Assembly (NCBI GenBank): GCA_016715885.1 | Contig: JADJXL010000028.1 | Coordinates: 992,001 to 1,056,000, forward strand | Direction: 5' to 3' | Length of the DNA stretch: 64,000 nucleotides | Source: Polyangiaceae bacterium | GTDB taxonomy: Bacteria > Myxococcota_A > Polyangia > Polyangiales > Polyangiaceae | Shown: in pieces, positions 46,937 through 56,494 of the stretch | How positions within the stretch are numbered: the first letter of the stretch is position 1 | How the letters are laid out: each line of letters opens with the position of its first letter | The notes under the pieces: generated by a model | What the model saw: only the letters and a program-made list of their open reading frames with translations | Told to the model about the DNA's origin: nothing | Database searches by the model: none | Position numbers and translations under genes: made by a program

Positions 46937-48856
46937 ATGCCCTCCCTCCCCGCTTTCTCCGCACACGATTGCCACTTCCTCCGCCGCTACGAAAATAGCC
47001 GCATCGCCTTCGACCGAATCCCCGCCGAAGGCCAAGCCTATCTGCGCGACATACGCACGCGCCTACAATCGCTCGCACGCATCGCCGCAGACGACTACCA
47101 CGGCAAACTCACAATGACCGACTTCGTCTCGGCACTCTACCCAGGAAGTCGCGCCACCAGCAAATATTGGGCCGGGATTCATTCGAAACAACCGGGCGAC
47201 GAACGGACGAGCAAGTCGTTTCAATTGCAGCTCGCCGTCGTCATCATGCCCGAAGGGTTCGAGATTTGTTTCTACCGCGGCGCGGGCAAATCGCTCGCGG
47301 CCCCCACGGACAAACTCGCAGGGGCCGAACCAAAACTCACAGCAGTCCAGTCGGCGCTGGCAAACCTGCGCGTCCAGCAGATCGCTCGCATCGAACGAAC
47401 CTTGCAGCCGTATTGGTTTTTCCGAAAACACGGCATGAATCCGAACCCGCGCCAAGAATTTTCCACCTTGACACAATGGCTCGATTATGCCGCATCCGAC
47501 GCAGGCGCTCGCGCGAGCATCTCCATGTTCATCGGCGAGGACGAACTGGAAAACAACAAGATCGACGTGAGCGCCATGTTCCTCGAAGCGGTTCGTCTCT
47601 TCGAACCTCTGTTCGAAGCGGTGTATGGCGCTGCCGTAGAAAATGGTTCGCCCCCGACCGAATGGCTCGAGCCATCAGGCATCGTCGAAGCAAGCATCGA
47701 CGAACCGCCCCTTCGAGACCTCAAGGCGATCTGCGACGATTTCGCGACCGGCCTGCGAGAAGCAAATCTGGTCCTCGGAACACATCACGATGAAAATGTC
47801 AAGGCATTCGTTGCAAGTTTGACGACGAAACGTTTTCTCATCCTGACGGGTTTGTCGGGGTCCGGTAAAACGCAGCTCGCCTTACGTTTTGGCGATTGGC
47901 TCGGTATCGATCGCGTGCGTGTGACGCCGGTTCGGCCAGACTGGACCGGAGCCGAGGCGCTCTTTGGATATGAAGACGCGTTGCAGCCCATGCGAGATGG
48001 CGCGCGCGCTTGGCACGTGCCCGAAGCGCTCGAATTCATGCTCAGGGCTGCGAACGATCCGGACAAACCGTATTTGCTCATTTTGGACGAAATGAATTTG
48101 GCCCACGTCGAACGATATTTTGCAGACTTTTTATCGGGTATGGAGACCCTTCAGCCCTGTTTGCCCAACCTCGAAAGGTACGACGACGGCCTTTATCGAA
48201 TTTCGCCGGGGACCGAGCCGAGGCTGCCCATGCCCGCGAATTTATTCGTCGTCGGCACGGTGAACATCGACGAAACCACGTATCTTTTCTCGCCCAAAGT
48301 GCTCGATCGTGCCAACACCATCGATTTCAAGGTGCGAACGGAAGATCTCCAACTCGATTACCAAAAGCCCGGACCCTGCAAACCTGGCTCCAATGCAATG
48401 ATTCGCGGATTTTTAGCCATCTCAACCGACGAACGCTATCACGTCGATCACCCTGCTCCAAAGCAAGCAGAATTCGCGCATGGTTTGCGGCGCGTGCATC
48501 GAATTCTTGCCGAGCACAACTTGGAATTCGGACACCGCGTCTTTTATGAAGCAACGCGTTTTTCCGCCATGTTTGCCGCTGCCGGTCATATGAATCCGCA
48601 CGCTGCACTCGACCGCCAAATCATGCACAAGGTCCTCCCGCGATTGCATGGGTCACGACGCAAATTGGAGCTTGCGCTGTGTTCACTCGCGGCCGAATGT
48701 TTGGATCCCGAGAGCGTCGAGCTTGATGCAATGTCGTCCCGATTCGACCCACTGGCACCCATGGCCGGTCCCGTGCGCATGCCGCTATCGTTCGACAAGA
48801 TCCAGCGAATGGTGCGCGCGTTGCGAATGAACCAGTTCACGAGTTTTTCCGAGTAA
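46937..48856 (+). CDS. McrB-like AAA+ GTPase
   Basis: A 639-residue protein starting at the ATG at 46937; a GTG at 46901 is an alternative start. The first 280 residues are an unidentified N-terminal region, where McrB proteins carry their DNA-recognition module. Then follow Walker A GLSGSGKT (305-312), Walker B LLILDEMN (380-387) and the McrB signature GTVNIDETTYLFSPKVLDRA (440-459). The nuclease gene starts 3 bp after the stop. In McrBC systems GTP hydrolysis by this ring drives DNA translocation and cleavage by the partner. The N-terminal target specificity cannot be read here. Confidence 0.9.
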   Translation: MPSLPAFSAHDCHFLRRYENSRIAFDRIPAEGQAYLRDIRTRLQSLARIAADDYHGKLTMTDFVSALYPGSRATSKYWAGIHSKQPGDERTSKSFQLQLAVVIMPEGFEICFYRGAGKSLAAPTDKLAGAEPKLTAVQSALANLRVQQIARIERTLQPYWFFRKHGMNPNPRQEFSTLTQWLDYAASDAGARASISMFIGEDELENNKIDVSAMFLEAVRLFEPLFEAVYGAAVENGSPPTEWLEPSGIVEASIDEPPLRDLKAICDDFATGLREANLVLGTHHDENVKAFVASLTTKRFLILTGLSGSGKTQLALRFGDWLGIDRVRVTPVRPDWTGAEALFGYEDALQPMRDGARAWHVPEALEFMLRAANDPDKPYLLILDEMNLAHVERYFADFLSGMETLQPCLPNLERYDDGLYRISPGTEPRLPMPANLFVVGTVNIDETTYLFSPKVLDRANTIDFKVRTEDLQLDYQKPGPCKPGSNAMIRGFLAISTDERYHVDHPAPKQAEFAHGLRRVHRILAEHNLEFGHRVFYEATRFSAMFAAAGHMNPHAALDRQIMHKVLPRLHGSRRKLELALCSLAAECLDPESVELDAMSSRFDPLAPMAGPVRMPLSFDKIQRMVRALRMNQFTSFSE

Positions 48857-48859
48857 TTC

Positions 48860-51160
48860 ATGTCGGAGGTCAAGAGCGTCGAGCTTCCCATTTTGGATGA
48901 ATGGGGGCACGAACGTGGCCGAGTCAAAATTGCCATTTTACCTAGCAGCCGCTACCAGCGCACGCCACGCTTGCTCATCGATACGCGCGGTGAAACACAG
49001 GATTTGGATGACGATCTCGAAAGCGTGCGGCTCGTCGAAGCAGCCGAATATGTGTACGTCATCGACGTGCCGAATGCCCGTGGTCCCTTCGATACGGACC
49101 ATCCGGAGATGTTCTTTGCGGATACGGAATTCGGCGATCGAGGCCGTTTACGCACGGGGGAATACACCGGCGCAGTCGACGTCACCGTCATCGCCGCATC
49201 CAAAGACGTTGGGAAAATATGCTTCGAGGTTCAATCGACGAAACTCGATTACATGTCCGATTATCGGTGGATGCTGCGTGATATCGCCGAAGCGTGCACG
49301 GACCTCGTGATGGACCGATTTGCTGCATCGGCGGCGCGGTTTTCGGTGGATGATTCGCACGATTCGGAGACGCTCTACCAGCGATTTTCATTTTTGCGGA
49401 GCTTGCTCGAACGGGACGAGTTTCAGGCGGCAATCGGTCGCATTCTGGCTGCGCCATATGTCACGTGGGAGGAAGTCGAAGACGTCGCGTGGCAGGCGCG
49501 CGGGCTCCGTCCGAGCTCGCGCATCGCGCGAAGTATCGTGCGTCCCGGGCCGCGTGCATGGTCGACCCATGTCATTGCAGGCGATCTGGACAGCATTCCG
49601 CAGCCGATGGTCGTACCGCGGATGGAAACGACCTTGGACAATCTGCCCAATCGTTTCATAAAATGGGTTTTACGCGAATGGCTCACGATGATCGGTCGCG
49701 TATCTTCGGCGCTCGAACTTTCTTCTGAAGCTAGCCCCTTTGCGCGGCGCGGGAAGCGAGAAATTGCCGGCTTACGAAAGAAGCTCGAAGCCATTCTCGA
49801 GGACGGTCTGTTTCGAGACATCGGTGAATTGACGATGTATCCCGGGGCGAGTCAGGTATTGCAGAAGCGCGAGGGTTATCGATATTTCCTTGCAGCGCAC
49901 GTACAATTCGAGGCGGCGGCGCGGCTCTACTGGCCGGGCATGGACTACGTTTATCGCGCCGGGCAACGTAATGTCGCAAAATTGTACGAGTATTGGGTGT
50001 ATCTGCAACTTGGAATGATCGTGGCACGATTATGCGGTCATGCATTCGATTCGACGCGGCTCATCGAGCCGACCGAAGATGGGCTCGTGCTGCGACTGCG
50101 TTATCGCGACGAGGCGATGGTCACGGGAACCATCGAACGATTGGGGCGAACGATACGATTGGAATTGTGGTACAACAAATCGTTCGGCGCATCTCGCGCA
50201 GGGGTTGAAGGTTCGTGGACGAGGCCGCTGCGACCCGATTGTTCGCTGCTTGCGCAGATACGTGACGATGCAAAGAATGCGCTCGCCACATGGATACACT
50301 TCGATGCCAAGTACCGCATCGAAAACGCGGAAGAGACGTTTGGCAAAGCCGATGACGACGATTCGGTGCAAACGAACTTTCGTCGCGAAGATTTGCTCAA
50401 GATGCATGCGTACAAGGATGCCATTCGGAAATCGTCGGGAGCGTACATCATTTATCCGGGCACGGACGGCGGCAACCCATTTCGCCAATATCACGAGCTC
50501 CTTCCGGGGCTGGGTGCATTTACGCTGCGACCGTCTGCGGACGGTGAATCGATTGGCAGTTTCGCGCTTTCGTCGTTCATCGAAAATGTGCTGACGCACT
50601 TGGCGCTACAGGCAACGCAGCACGAACGCGCTCGATATTGGACCGCACGTGCATATGCGGGTCCGCCGGTGGAGGCGCGAGTCCCTGCGGTGCCGTTCAT
50701 CGTAGAGCCGCCTGCCGATGTATTGGTACTTTTGGGTTATGCCAAGAATGCCTCGCATCGGGTATGGATAGCCCACTCGCTGATGTACAATCTGCGGGCG
50801 GATGCGCATCGAGGAGGTGCGGTAGGGATCGACAGTCGCGAGCTCGCGGCGCACCTACTGGTCGTGTACGGCGACGACATGGACATCGACATTTACAAAA
50901 TCGTCGACGTGCCGCGAATCATGACAGCCCAGCAGCTCGCATCGATGGATTACCCAGAGCCGCGAGGGCGTCATTATTTTTGTTATTCGCTGCAATGCGT
51001 CGGGGATGAGCGGCAATCGAAATGGCTGACTCGGTCGATCGTCGAGCGCGTGCGTATGCGCATGAACCCGCAGGCGCTCGTGGGTGCACCCGTGGTGGTC
51101 ACGTGGCTGGATCTTTGCGCTGAAGCGCAATTCGATGATGCGAACACACTGAAACGCTGA
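48860..51160 (+). CDS. DUF2357-type nuclease subunit (McrC-like)
   Basis: A 766-residue partner of the McrB-like protein. The N-terminal half is the DUF2357-like region, with the conserved motif YRAGQRNVAKLYEYWVYLQL (366-385). The nuclease core shows the PD-(D/E)XK pattern: RPDCSLLAQ (458-466, D460) and FDAKYR (481-486, D482 and K484). A further domain near the C-terminus (about 620-740; VLVLLGYAKNASHRVWIAHS) may read nucleic acid. Such nuclease subunits are well-described partners of McrB GTPases in type IV restriction. No methyltransferase gene is next to it, as expected for a modification-dependent system. Confidence 0.88.
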   Translation: MSEVKSVELPILDEWGHERGRVKIAILPSSRYQRTPRLLIDTRGETQDLDDDLESVRLVEAAEYVYVIDVPNARGPFDTDHPEMFFADTEFGDRGRLRTGEYTGAVDVTVIAASKDVGKICFEVQSTKLDYMSDYRWMLRDIAEACTDLVMDRFAASAARFSVDDSHDSETLYQRFSFLRSLLERDEFQAAIGRILAAPYVTWEEVEDVAWQARGLRPSSRIARSIVRPGPRAWSTHVIAGDLDSIPQPMVVPRMETTLDNLPNRFIKWVLREWLTMIGRVSSALELSSEASPFARRGKREIAGLRKKLEAILEDGLFRDIGELTMYPGASQVLQKREGYRYFLAAHVQFEAAARLYWPGMDYVYRAGQRNVAKLYEYWVYLQLGMIVARLCGHAFDSTRLIEPTEDGLVLRLRYRDEAMVTGTIERLGRTIRLELWYNKSFGASRAGVEGSWTRPLRPDCSLLAQIRDDAKNALATWIHFDAKYRIENAEETFGKADDDDSVQTNFRREDLLKMHAYKDAIRKSSGAYIIYPGTDGGNPFRQYHELLPGLGAFTLRPSADGESIGSFALSSFIENVLTHLALQATQHERARYWTARAYAGPPVEARVPAVPFIVEPPADVLVLLGYAKNASHRVWIAHSLMYNLRADAHRGGAVGIDSRELAAHLLVVYGDDMDIDIYKIVDVPRIMTAQQLASMDYPEPRGRHYFCYSLQCVGDERQSKWLTRSIVERVRMRMNPQALVGAPVVVTWLDLCAEAQFDDANTLKR

Positions 51161-51189
51161 CATTCGGTAGGTGAAACACGTATCAACGC

Positions 51190-52548
51190 CTATTGGTGCG
51201 TATCGGCGGCAGCCGGTTGCCCTGCGCTGCAAGCGCTCTGTTCGCCGTCGTCTTTCTTCCACAATGGCAAAAAGAAAATCGCCACGATTCCGGGCAGTGA
51301 TGCAAAAAAGCTGACCAAAAAGAAATCCGCGTACCCCAATATTTTATATAAATATCCACTGGCAATTCCAGGGAGCATCACACCCAATGCCATCAAGGCT
51401 GTGGCCGTGGCATAATGCGCCGCCTTGTACCCACTGCGCACGGTGCGCAACAAAAAGACGGTATACGCAGTGACGCCCATTCCATAAGCAAATTGCTCGG
51501 CCGAGTTGATCACGTACACGGCTGGTACGTACACGTTATCGAACGAGCTTGTGTTCAGCGCAAAAGCCGCTGGCCACTTTGCCAGCGCCCAATACAATAA
51601 AATGGCGACGCTTTGAATCAATGCCAAAGGCCACATCCAGCGCCGCAAACCGCCTTTGCTGATCAGCCAACTGGCGAACATGCCGCCGAACAGAAGAGCG
51701 ACGATTCCGACCGTTCCACTGATCATGCCGACGTCTGCGACGGAGACGCCCAAGCCTGCTTTATGCGGCGGATCCAACAAGAAATTGTTGCACTGCTTGA
51801 GCATCAGCGCGTCACCCAAACGAAACGTCAGGATGTAAAAAACGATCACCGATATGCCAGGTTGCTTGAAATAGGTTGTAATCGCCTCGAAGAAGCTGTG
51901 ACGAGAAACGATGGGGCGCGAATGAACACCGAGATCGACGCCTGTTTTCGGCAGATACCGATGGTGGAACATCGCGCACAGCAAAAGGGCCAACGCACAC
52001 AAGGCAAATGCAGCCGCCCAGCCCAGCCCCAACGAATGGTGCTCGGCCACTTTTCCCGCGAGAAACACCATCGCGCCCGAGCCAAACATGATGGAGATTC
52101 GATAGGCCGTGTTGCGCACTCCAACGAAAAGTGCTTTTTGTTCGTCATTGAGCGCATCGAGGTAATACCCATCGACGGAGATGTCGTGCGTTGCCGAGAC
52201 GAGCGCCGTCAATGTCAAAATGCCGCCCGCCATGACGATCATGGTGCCCATGGACAGAAAACCGCTGGCGTAGGCGACGACTGCGATGCCGAGAACGAGC
52301 GCTGAAAGCAGGAATTCCGTGACGATCACCCATTGGCGTTTGCTCGACAAGAAGTCGACGAGCGGCGACCAGGCAAACTTGAGGACCCACGGCCAGGTGA
52401 GAATGCTGAGCCAACCGATGAGGACATTGCTACTGCCCAGGCTCTTGAAAAATATGGCGGACATGAGATTGACGACGGTGTAAGGTAGCCCTTCGGCAAA
52501 GTACAAAGTGGGAATGAATATGCCGGGCCGACGTTGTTGTTGCGCCAT
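51190..52548 (-). CDS. AmpG-like major facilitator permease
   Basis: A 452-residue permease with about 12 hydrophobic helices. Close matches to AmpG-type muropeptide permeases include GIFIPTLYFAEGLPYTVVN (N-terminal helix) and SATHDISVDGYYLDALND (cytoplasmic signature of the family). AmpG proteins import anhydro-muropeptides for cell-wall recycling. The gene converges on the McrC-like nuclease gene, with a 29-bp gap, so no functional link is implied. A symbol is omitted because other AmpG-like MFS permeases share these motifs. Confidence 0.85.
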   Translation of the reverse strand: MAQQQRRPGIFIPTLYFAEGLPYTVVNLMSAIFFKSLGSSNVLIGWLSILTWPWVLKFAWSPLVDFLSSKRQWVIVTEFLLSALVLGIAVVAYASGFLSMGTMIVMAGGILTLTALVSATHDISVDGYYLDALNDEQKALFVGVRNTAYRISIMFGSGAMVFLAGKVAEHHSLGLGWAAAFALCALALLLCAMFHHRYLPKTGVDLGVHSRPIVSRHSFFEAITTYFKQPGISVIVFYILTFRLGDALMLKQCNNFLLDPPHKAGLGVSVADVGMISGTVGIVALLFGGMFASWLISKGGLRRWMWPLALIQSVAILLYWALAKWPAAFALNTSSFDNVYVPAVYVINSAEQFAYGMGVTAYTVFLLRTVRSGYKAAHYATATALMALGVMLPGIASGYLYKILGYADFFLVSFFASLPGIVAIFFLPLWKKDDGEQSACSAGQPAAADTHQ

Positions 52549-52715
52549 GGTGGCTCATGTGCCGTATGAAATGGGTACTTTTTCAGGGTAGCAGAGTTGC
52601 GTAGAGAGCGCGCTGGTATACGGCGACGTCCTGTGATTTCCAAGCGCTGCTGAGCTCGAGCGCCGAACAGTCATTCTTTCGTGCGCACCGAATGCATGGA
52701 TACTTGGACGATGCG

Positions 52716-53615
52716 TCATGCAAAACGCCTATTTTCAAAAGAGTCGTTGGTGGCAGCTCGTTCGACCACGTCCACGACCACCACGTCCGGTGGCGCCCAC
52801 GCTCGAAATGGTACTTCGATGCCTCCCACGCCACGCGACACGAAGGCTCGGCCCCATTTCGTATGATGCTCACCGCTCACGAGCATGCGCCCAATTCGTC
52901 CCGGAATGACCGGTGGCCCAAGCGGCGTGGACACGTGCCCGCCATGCGTGTGCCCGCAGAAGTACAGCGAAAACGCGCGCCCGTCGCATAATGGAAGACC
53001 CTCCGGCGCATGGCACAGGACAAACACCAATGCCGCTCCTTCGGCACCCTCGAATGCACGGGCCACATTCGGCTTGCCCGTCCAAGGGTCGTCGAGCCCC
53101 ACGATGGCCACATTGCCGTGAGCATCGGGCAAACGCACGGATGCATTGACGAGCACCTGTGCGCCAGCTTCGGTAAGCGCATCTTCGATAGAGCGGTGTG
53201 TCGTCCAAAGATCATGATTGCCAAGGACCGCAAACTTGCAGCGCGCTCGCACGCCTTCCACGCGGCGACGCAGCTCGCGGGCTTTTTCGCGCGTTCCATG
53301 CAAAAATACGTAATCGCCGCCAAGGAGCAGCACGTCAGGGTGCGCCTCCGATAAAAGCTCGAAAGCACGATCGAGCGTATGGGGCGACGTGGTCGGGCCA
53401 ATGTGCAGGTCCGATGCAAACGCGATACGCAGCGGTGGAATGCCTTGCGCTTCGACTTTGGTGCGTACCACGCGGACCTGACGTGCGCGTTCGGTCAAAC
53501 CCCAAAGTCGCCTCGGCCAATCACCGGTGTAGACGAGGTCCAGCGTCGATTCGACGATTCCGCGCATGCGTGAATACCCGCGTCCTCGGCCTTCGCTTGC
53601 GAGTTTGAAATGCAT
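52716..53615 (-). CDS. Metallophosphoesterase
   Basis: A 299-residue calcineurin-like phosphoesterase. The five motifs are visible: FASDLHIG (metal), LLLGGDYVF, VLGNHDLWTTH, VLCHAPEG and CGHTHGGHVS. The frame is open further upstream, but the ATG at 53615 is preferred because it lies 8 bp after the stop of the AgmX-domain gene and the earlier residues resemble nothing. No signal peptide or membrane segment is seen. Substrates of such enzymes range from cyclic nucleotides to lipids and phosphoproteins and are not predictable here. It is probably cotranscribed with the AgmX-domain lipoprotein. Confidence 0.88.
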   Translation of the reverse strand: MHFKLASEGRGRGYSRMRGIVESTLDLVYTGDWPRRLWGLTERARQVRVVRTKVEAQGIPPLRIAFASDLHIGPTTSPHTLDRAFELLSEAHPDVLLLGGDYVFLHGTREKARELRRRVEGVRARCKFAVLGNHDLWTTHRSIEDALTEAGAQVLVNASVRLPDAHGNVAIVGLDDPWTGKPNVARAFEGAEGAALVFVLCHAPEGLPLCDGRAFSLYFCGHTHGGHVSTPLGPPVIPGRIGRMLVSGEHHTKWGRAFVSRGVGGIEVPFRAWAPPDVVVVDVVERAATNDSFENRRFA

Positions 53616-53622
53616 CGTGCGC

Positions 53623-54843
53623 TCAATCCCCGGCCGAAAACATAATCGGATACACCACCGTGACGATGCCACCCTCTGGCTGCGGGAATTCCAGACCCCG
53701 CAATGCATTCACGATGCATGCTTTCACCTGCTCGTCGGGCAACTGCTCATCAGCGGGCGTGTGCGCGAGGTCCTCGGACGCGTGCGAGACGCGGCCATCT
53801 CGATCGATCACGAATCGCAATGCCACGCGCCCCTTCAAATCTGGGTTCTTTTTCAGTCCGTTTTCATAACACTTCCGAAAAGCGCCAAAGTTTTCCCGCA
53901 TGACACGTTGAATTTCGGAAGGAGGCAAGCGCCCGGATACGGAGGTGGCGCCCATGCGAATTGCCGGAGGCTGCTCGCCCAACGGCCGATTGCCACGCGG
54001 CCGAAAGCTCACGTGAAGTTCCATGACGCCGGTGCCGCCACGGGTTGCATTTCGTTGCGCTACGATGATGGCGCCGAGTGCATTCGTCACGTCGCTCCAA
54101 TGCGCGCTTGCATCCGCCGTGAGCCACGAGCCGTCAGGGCAAGGCTGTGGTGCGCCCTTGCACGCCTCCATCATGCTCGAAGTCATCTCGGCCGAGGTTT
54201 TCGCGTCGCGCGCGACGGCTCGATTCGATACCGGCTCGAGTTCTTCTCGATTGCGCGGGCCCGGTCTTCGCACGACGGTGACGATTTCCCAATTGATCTG
54301 ATTCGCTCCAATGTGCAATGCCAACTGCCGCCGCCCGGAGGGTTTGTCATCGGGCGTGGGCGCAGCACCCGGGGGCCTTGGCAGCGGCATCTGCAGCTTG
54401 ATCCATGCGGATTTCGTCGATATCCATGCAGTCGGACAACCAGCGAATGCGCTCGTTTGAAGCACGCTCGCCGCAGCCACGAAGGGCACGTCAGGCGCAA
54501 TTTCGACCGCACATTCACCCGACTGCAATGCCTGTGGCTTGGCAGTTCGAAGCGTATTCAGCGCATCGAAAAGTGGTTTGATGTTCTGAATCCGGTCCAC
54601 GCTCGCCGGGTTCCATTCCAAAACGCGGTCGTTGACCTCGATTTCGGTCAGCGTTGCGCGAATACGTGGACCATCGATGTCGACGTCGGGCTTCGCGGGA
54701 GCCGGCGGACTCGTGTCCACGATAGGAGCTTGCGTCGCGTTTTTGGGCGCCGCTTGGGAACAGCCGGTGGCGAATGCTGCACACAGGGCAATGAAAAAGC
54801 TCGGATGCAGGGTGATGTTCACGCGGCAGGACGTAGCATCCAT
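53623..54843 (-). CDS. Lipoprotein with an AgmX/PglI C-terminal domain
   Basis: A 406-residue lipoprotein: signal ITLHPSFFIALCAAFATGC (cysteine 28), a mixed domain of about 270 residues, and a C-terminal TonB-like fold (about 312-402: MRENFGAFRKCYENGLKKNP, LKGRVALRFVIDRDGRV, CIVNALRGLEFPQPEGGIV). This last domain is characteristic of AgmX/PglI-type proteins of Myxococcota, found in gliding-linked and envelope proteins. The ATG at 54843 gives a correct signal peptide. The next gene starts 8 bp after its stop, suggesting one transcript. Confidence 0.85.
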   Translation of the reverse strand: MDATSCRVNITLHPSFFIALCAAFATGCSQAAPKNATQAPIVDTSPPAPAKPDVDIDGPRIRATLTEIEVNDRVLEWNPASVDRIQNIKPLFDALNTLRTAKPQALQSGECAVEIAPDVPFVAAASVLQTSAFAGCPTAWISTKSAWIKLQMPLPRPPGAAPTPDDKPSGRRQLALHIGANQINWEIVTVVRRPGPRNREELEPVSNRAVARDAKTSAEMTSSMMEACKGAPQPCPDGSWLTADASAHWSDVTNALGAIIVAQRNATRGGTGVMELHVSFRPRGNRPLGEQPPAIRMGATSVSGRLPPSEIQRVMRENFGAFRKCYENGLKKNPDLKGRVALRFVIDRDGRVSHASEDLAHTPADEQLPDEQVKACIVNALRGLEFPQPEGGIVTVVYPIMFSAGD

Positions 54844-54959
54844 TTCCGTTTACGTCGATGCCCGCTGACGCGAAGACTTTCAAGCTCAATGATTCCGTAT
54901 ACCATGCCATATCGCTTGGGCATCCATGGCGAACGCTCGAAACACACCGACCAGCCGAT

Positions 54960-55244
54960 GATGGAGTGCCTGCGCATCGTCGATGGAGCACCGACGCCTA
55001 TGTGATGGAGTGCCTGTGCATCGTCGATGGTTCAGCGACCACGCTGTGGTGAAGCTGCGACACCCACGTGATGGAGCATCGACACCCACTTGATGGAGCA
55101 TCGACCATGTTGAGTCGAGTACAGACCAGTCGTTAATGGAGTGCCTGTCAGCGTGTGATGGAGCACCGACGCTTGGTTGATGGACGACCGTTCACAACGT
55201 GATGGTGCGGCAACCAATGGGTGATGGTCGAGTGACCAAAGGAG
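54960..55244 (+). repeat. 13-unit, 22-bp degenerate tandem array
   Basis: Thirteen units of 22 bp (unit 9 is 21 bp) start with GATGG or a variant and lie head to tail from 54960 to 55244. Unit starts fall at 54960, 54982, 55004, 55026, 55048, 55070, 55092, 55114, 55136, 55157, 55179, 55201 and 55223. The strongest conserved part is GATGGAGCAYCGAC; units 4, 5, 8 and 11-13 have drifted. The last unit ends at AGGAG, the ribosome-binding site of the gene starting at 55251. The period is not a multiple of 3, so it does not encode a repeated peptide. Twenty-two bp is about two helical turns, which would put every unit on the same DNA face. Confidence 0.88.
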
Positions 55245-55250
55245 GGTGAA

Positions 55251-55970
55251 ATGACGACGATTGACCAGCGATTGGCTCGCAAGGGCAAGGGGCAGCCGCG
55301 AAAGGCGGTGCTTCAGCAGGCGCGGGTGCTGCAAGCGCTCGCGGTGGAGCACAAGGCGGAGCTTGCCGACCATGGTTGGGACGACGCGGATTCATTGCAA
55401 TTCGCGAATCACATCGCGGCGGCGGAAGGGACGATGGGGGATCGGGCGGACACGAGCAGCGATGCGGATTCGAAGACCAAGGGTGAGCAAGCGGCGCTCG
55501 ATGGGGTGAAGGTGTTTTTGCGTCGGTTGCGATTCGCGTTGCCGCGGGTATTGCGATCAAATGTGGCATCGGGCGTGACGGCGGCGGCGTTTGCCGTGGA
55601 CGAGCCATTGCGGCGCAGCACGCCGAAGACGATTGCGTATTTGATCAGAATTCGTCCTGCCGTCGAGAAGCTCGATGATTCGCTGAAGAAGCATTTTGGA
55701 GGTGCGAAGGCGTCGGCCGAATTGGATGCGGTGAAGGCGGCGCTGGAGAAGGCGGATACGGATCAAGAATCGGCGCAGGCGGCGGGGCCGGTGGAGACGC
55801 AGGTGCTCAACGAGGCGATTGGTCGGTTGCTCGAGGACATCGAGGACGTCATTCGAGCGGGCAAGAGCGCATTCGATGGGCAGGCGACGATAGCGGCGAA
55901 GTTCAACAAGGATTTGATATTGCGCGCGCGGCGGCGCAAAAAGGACGATGTGGAGGAGGCGACCCCGTAG
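55251..55970 (+). CDS. Helical protein of unknown function behind a 22-bp array
   Basis: A 239-residue protein with a strong ribosome-binding site (GGAGGG, 4 nt before the ATG). The whole sequence is alpha-helical and charged. Lys/Arg-rich ends (RLARKGKGQPRK at about 7-18; ARRRKKDD at the C-terminus) flank a central helical region (DGVKVFLRRLRFALPRVLRS; RIRPAVEKLDDSLKKHFGG). No signal peptide, membrane segment or known family is seen. The basic ends could bind DNA, and the repeat array sits directly in its upstream region, so autoregulation is a reasonable hypothesis. A possible terminator lies 51 bp after the stop. Confidence 0.75.
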   Translation: MTTIDQRLARKGKGQPRKAVLQQARVLQALAVEHKAELADHGWDDADSLQFANHIAAAEGTMGDRADTSSDADSKTKGEQAALDGVKVFLRRLRFALPRVLRSNVASGVTAAAFAVDEPLRRSTPKTIAYLIRIRPAVEKLDDSLKKHFGGAKASAELDAVKAALEKADTDQESAQAAGPVETQVLNEAIGRLLEDIEDVIRAGKSAFDGQATIAAKFNKDLILRARRRKKDDVEEATP

Positions 55971-56020
55971 GTTTCCCTCGCCCCCATTTCATCGTTTTCG
56001 CGTCCACGTCCCCGAACGAT

Positions 56021-56038
56021 CCCCGATACGGGGTTTCT
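56021..56038 (+). terminator. Possible rho-independent terminator
   Basis: CCCCG and CGGGG form a short 5-bp stem with an ATA loop, followed by a T-rich TTTCT. It lies 51 bp after the stop of the helical-protein gene. The stem is short, so confidence is low. Confidence 0.4.
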
Positions 56039-56051
56039 GAACCAGGTCAAT

Positions 56052-56471
56052 TCACAGCGCGTCGAGGCATGCGACGGGAAGCCATGGTGCGGCCAGGTTG
56101 TTGCATTCGCCGACGTGGCCCATTCCGGTGCCGATGCTGGTGGCGGCGCCCGTTATGGGATCGATTGCGTAGAGCACGGGTATGGCGTCGTTCGTGCACG
56201 CGTAGATGATTCCGTTTGCCGGGTGCATTTCGATGCCGACCGAGCCGATGGTGGCGCCGGTGATGGGCGCGATCACGGTGGCATTTCCCGTCGTGGGGTT
56301 GATTGAATAGAGCGAATGGGTAGCTCCGTTGATGGCGTAGAGTCCGCCGTGACCGGCGTTCAGCGCGTCGCTCCAGGTAGCGCCTGAAGTCGTGAAATCG
56401 ACGCCAAGGTCGCCGACTTTCGTCCCTTGGCCGGTCGTGGTATCGATGTCGAGGAGGACTGGTATGAGCGT
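56052..56471 (-). pseudogene. Remnant of a beta-propeller-like protein
   Basis: An open frame of 139 codons is bounded upstream by a stop at 56472-56474 and has no start codon near its beginning. The residues have the rhythm of repeated propeller blades: LDIDTTTGQGTKVGDLGVDF, HSLYSINPTTGNATVIAPIT, YAIDPITGAATSIGTGMGHV. Only about three blades are left. It lies just downstream of the IgGFc-binding-like gene in the same direction. I read it as the 3' end of a decayed secreted protein gene; a shortened 74-residue gene starting at an internal Met (56276) is less likely. Confidence 0.6.
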
Positions 56472-56494
56472 TCAGTGTCGGCTGGTGGGGTCAC

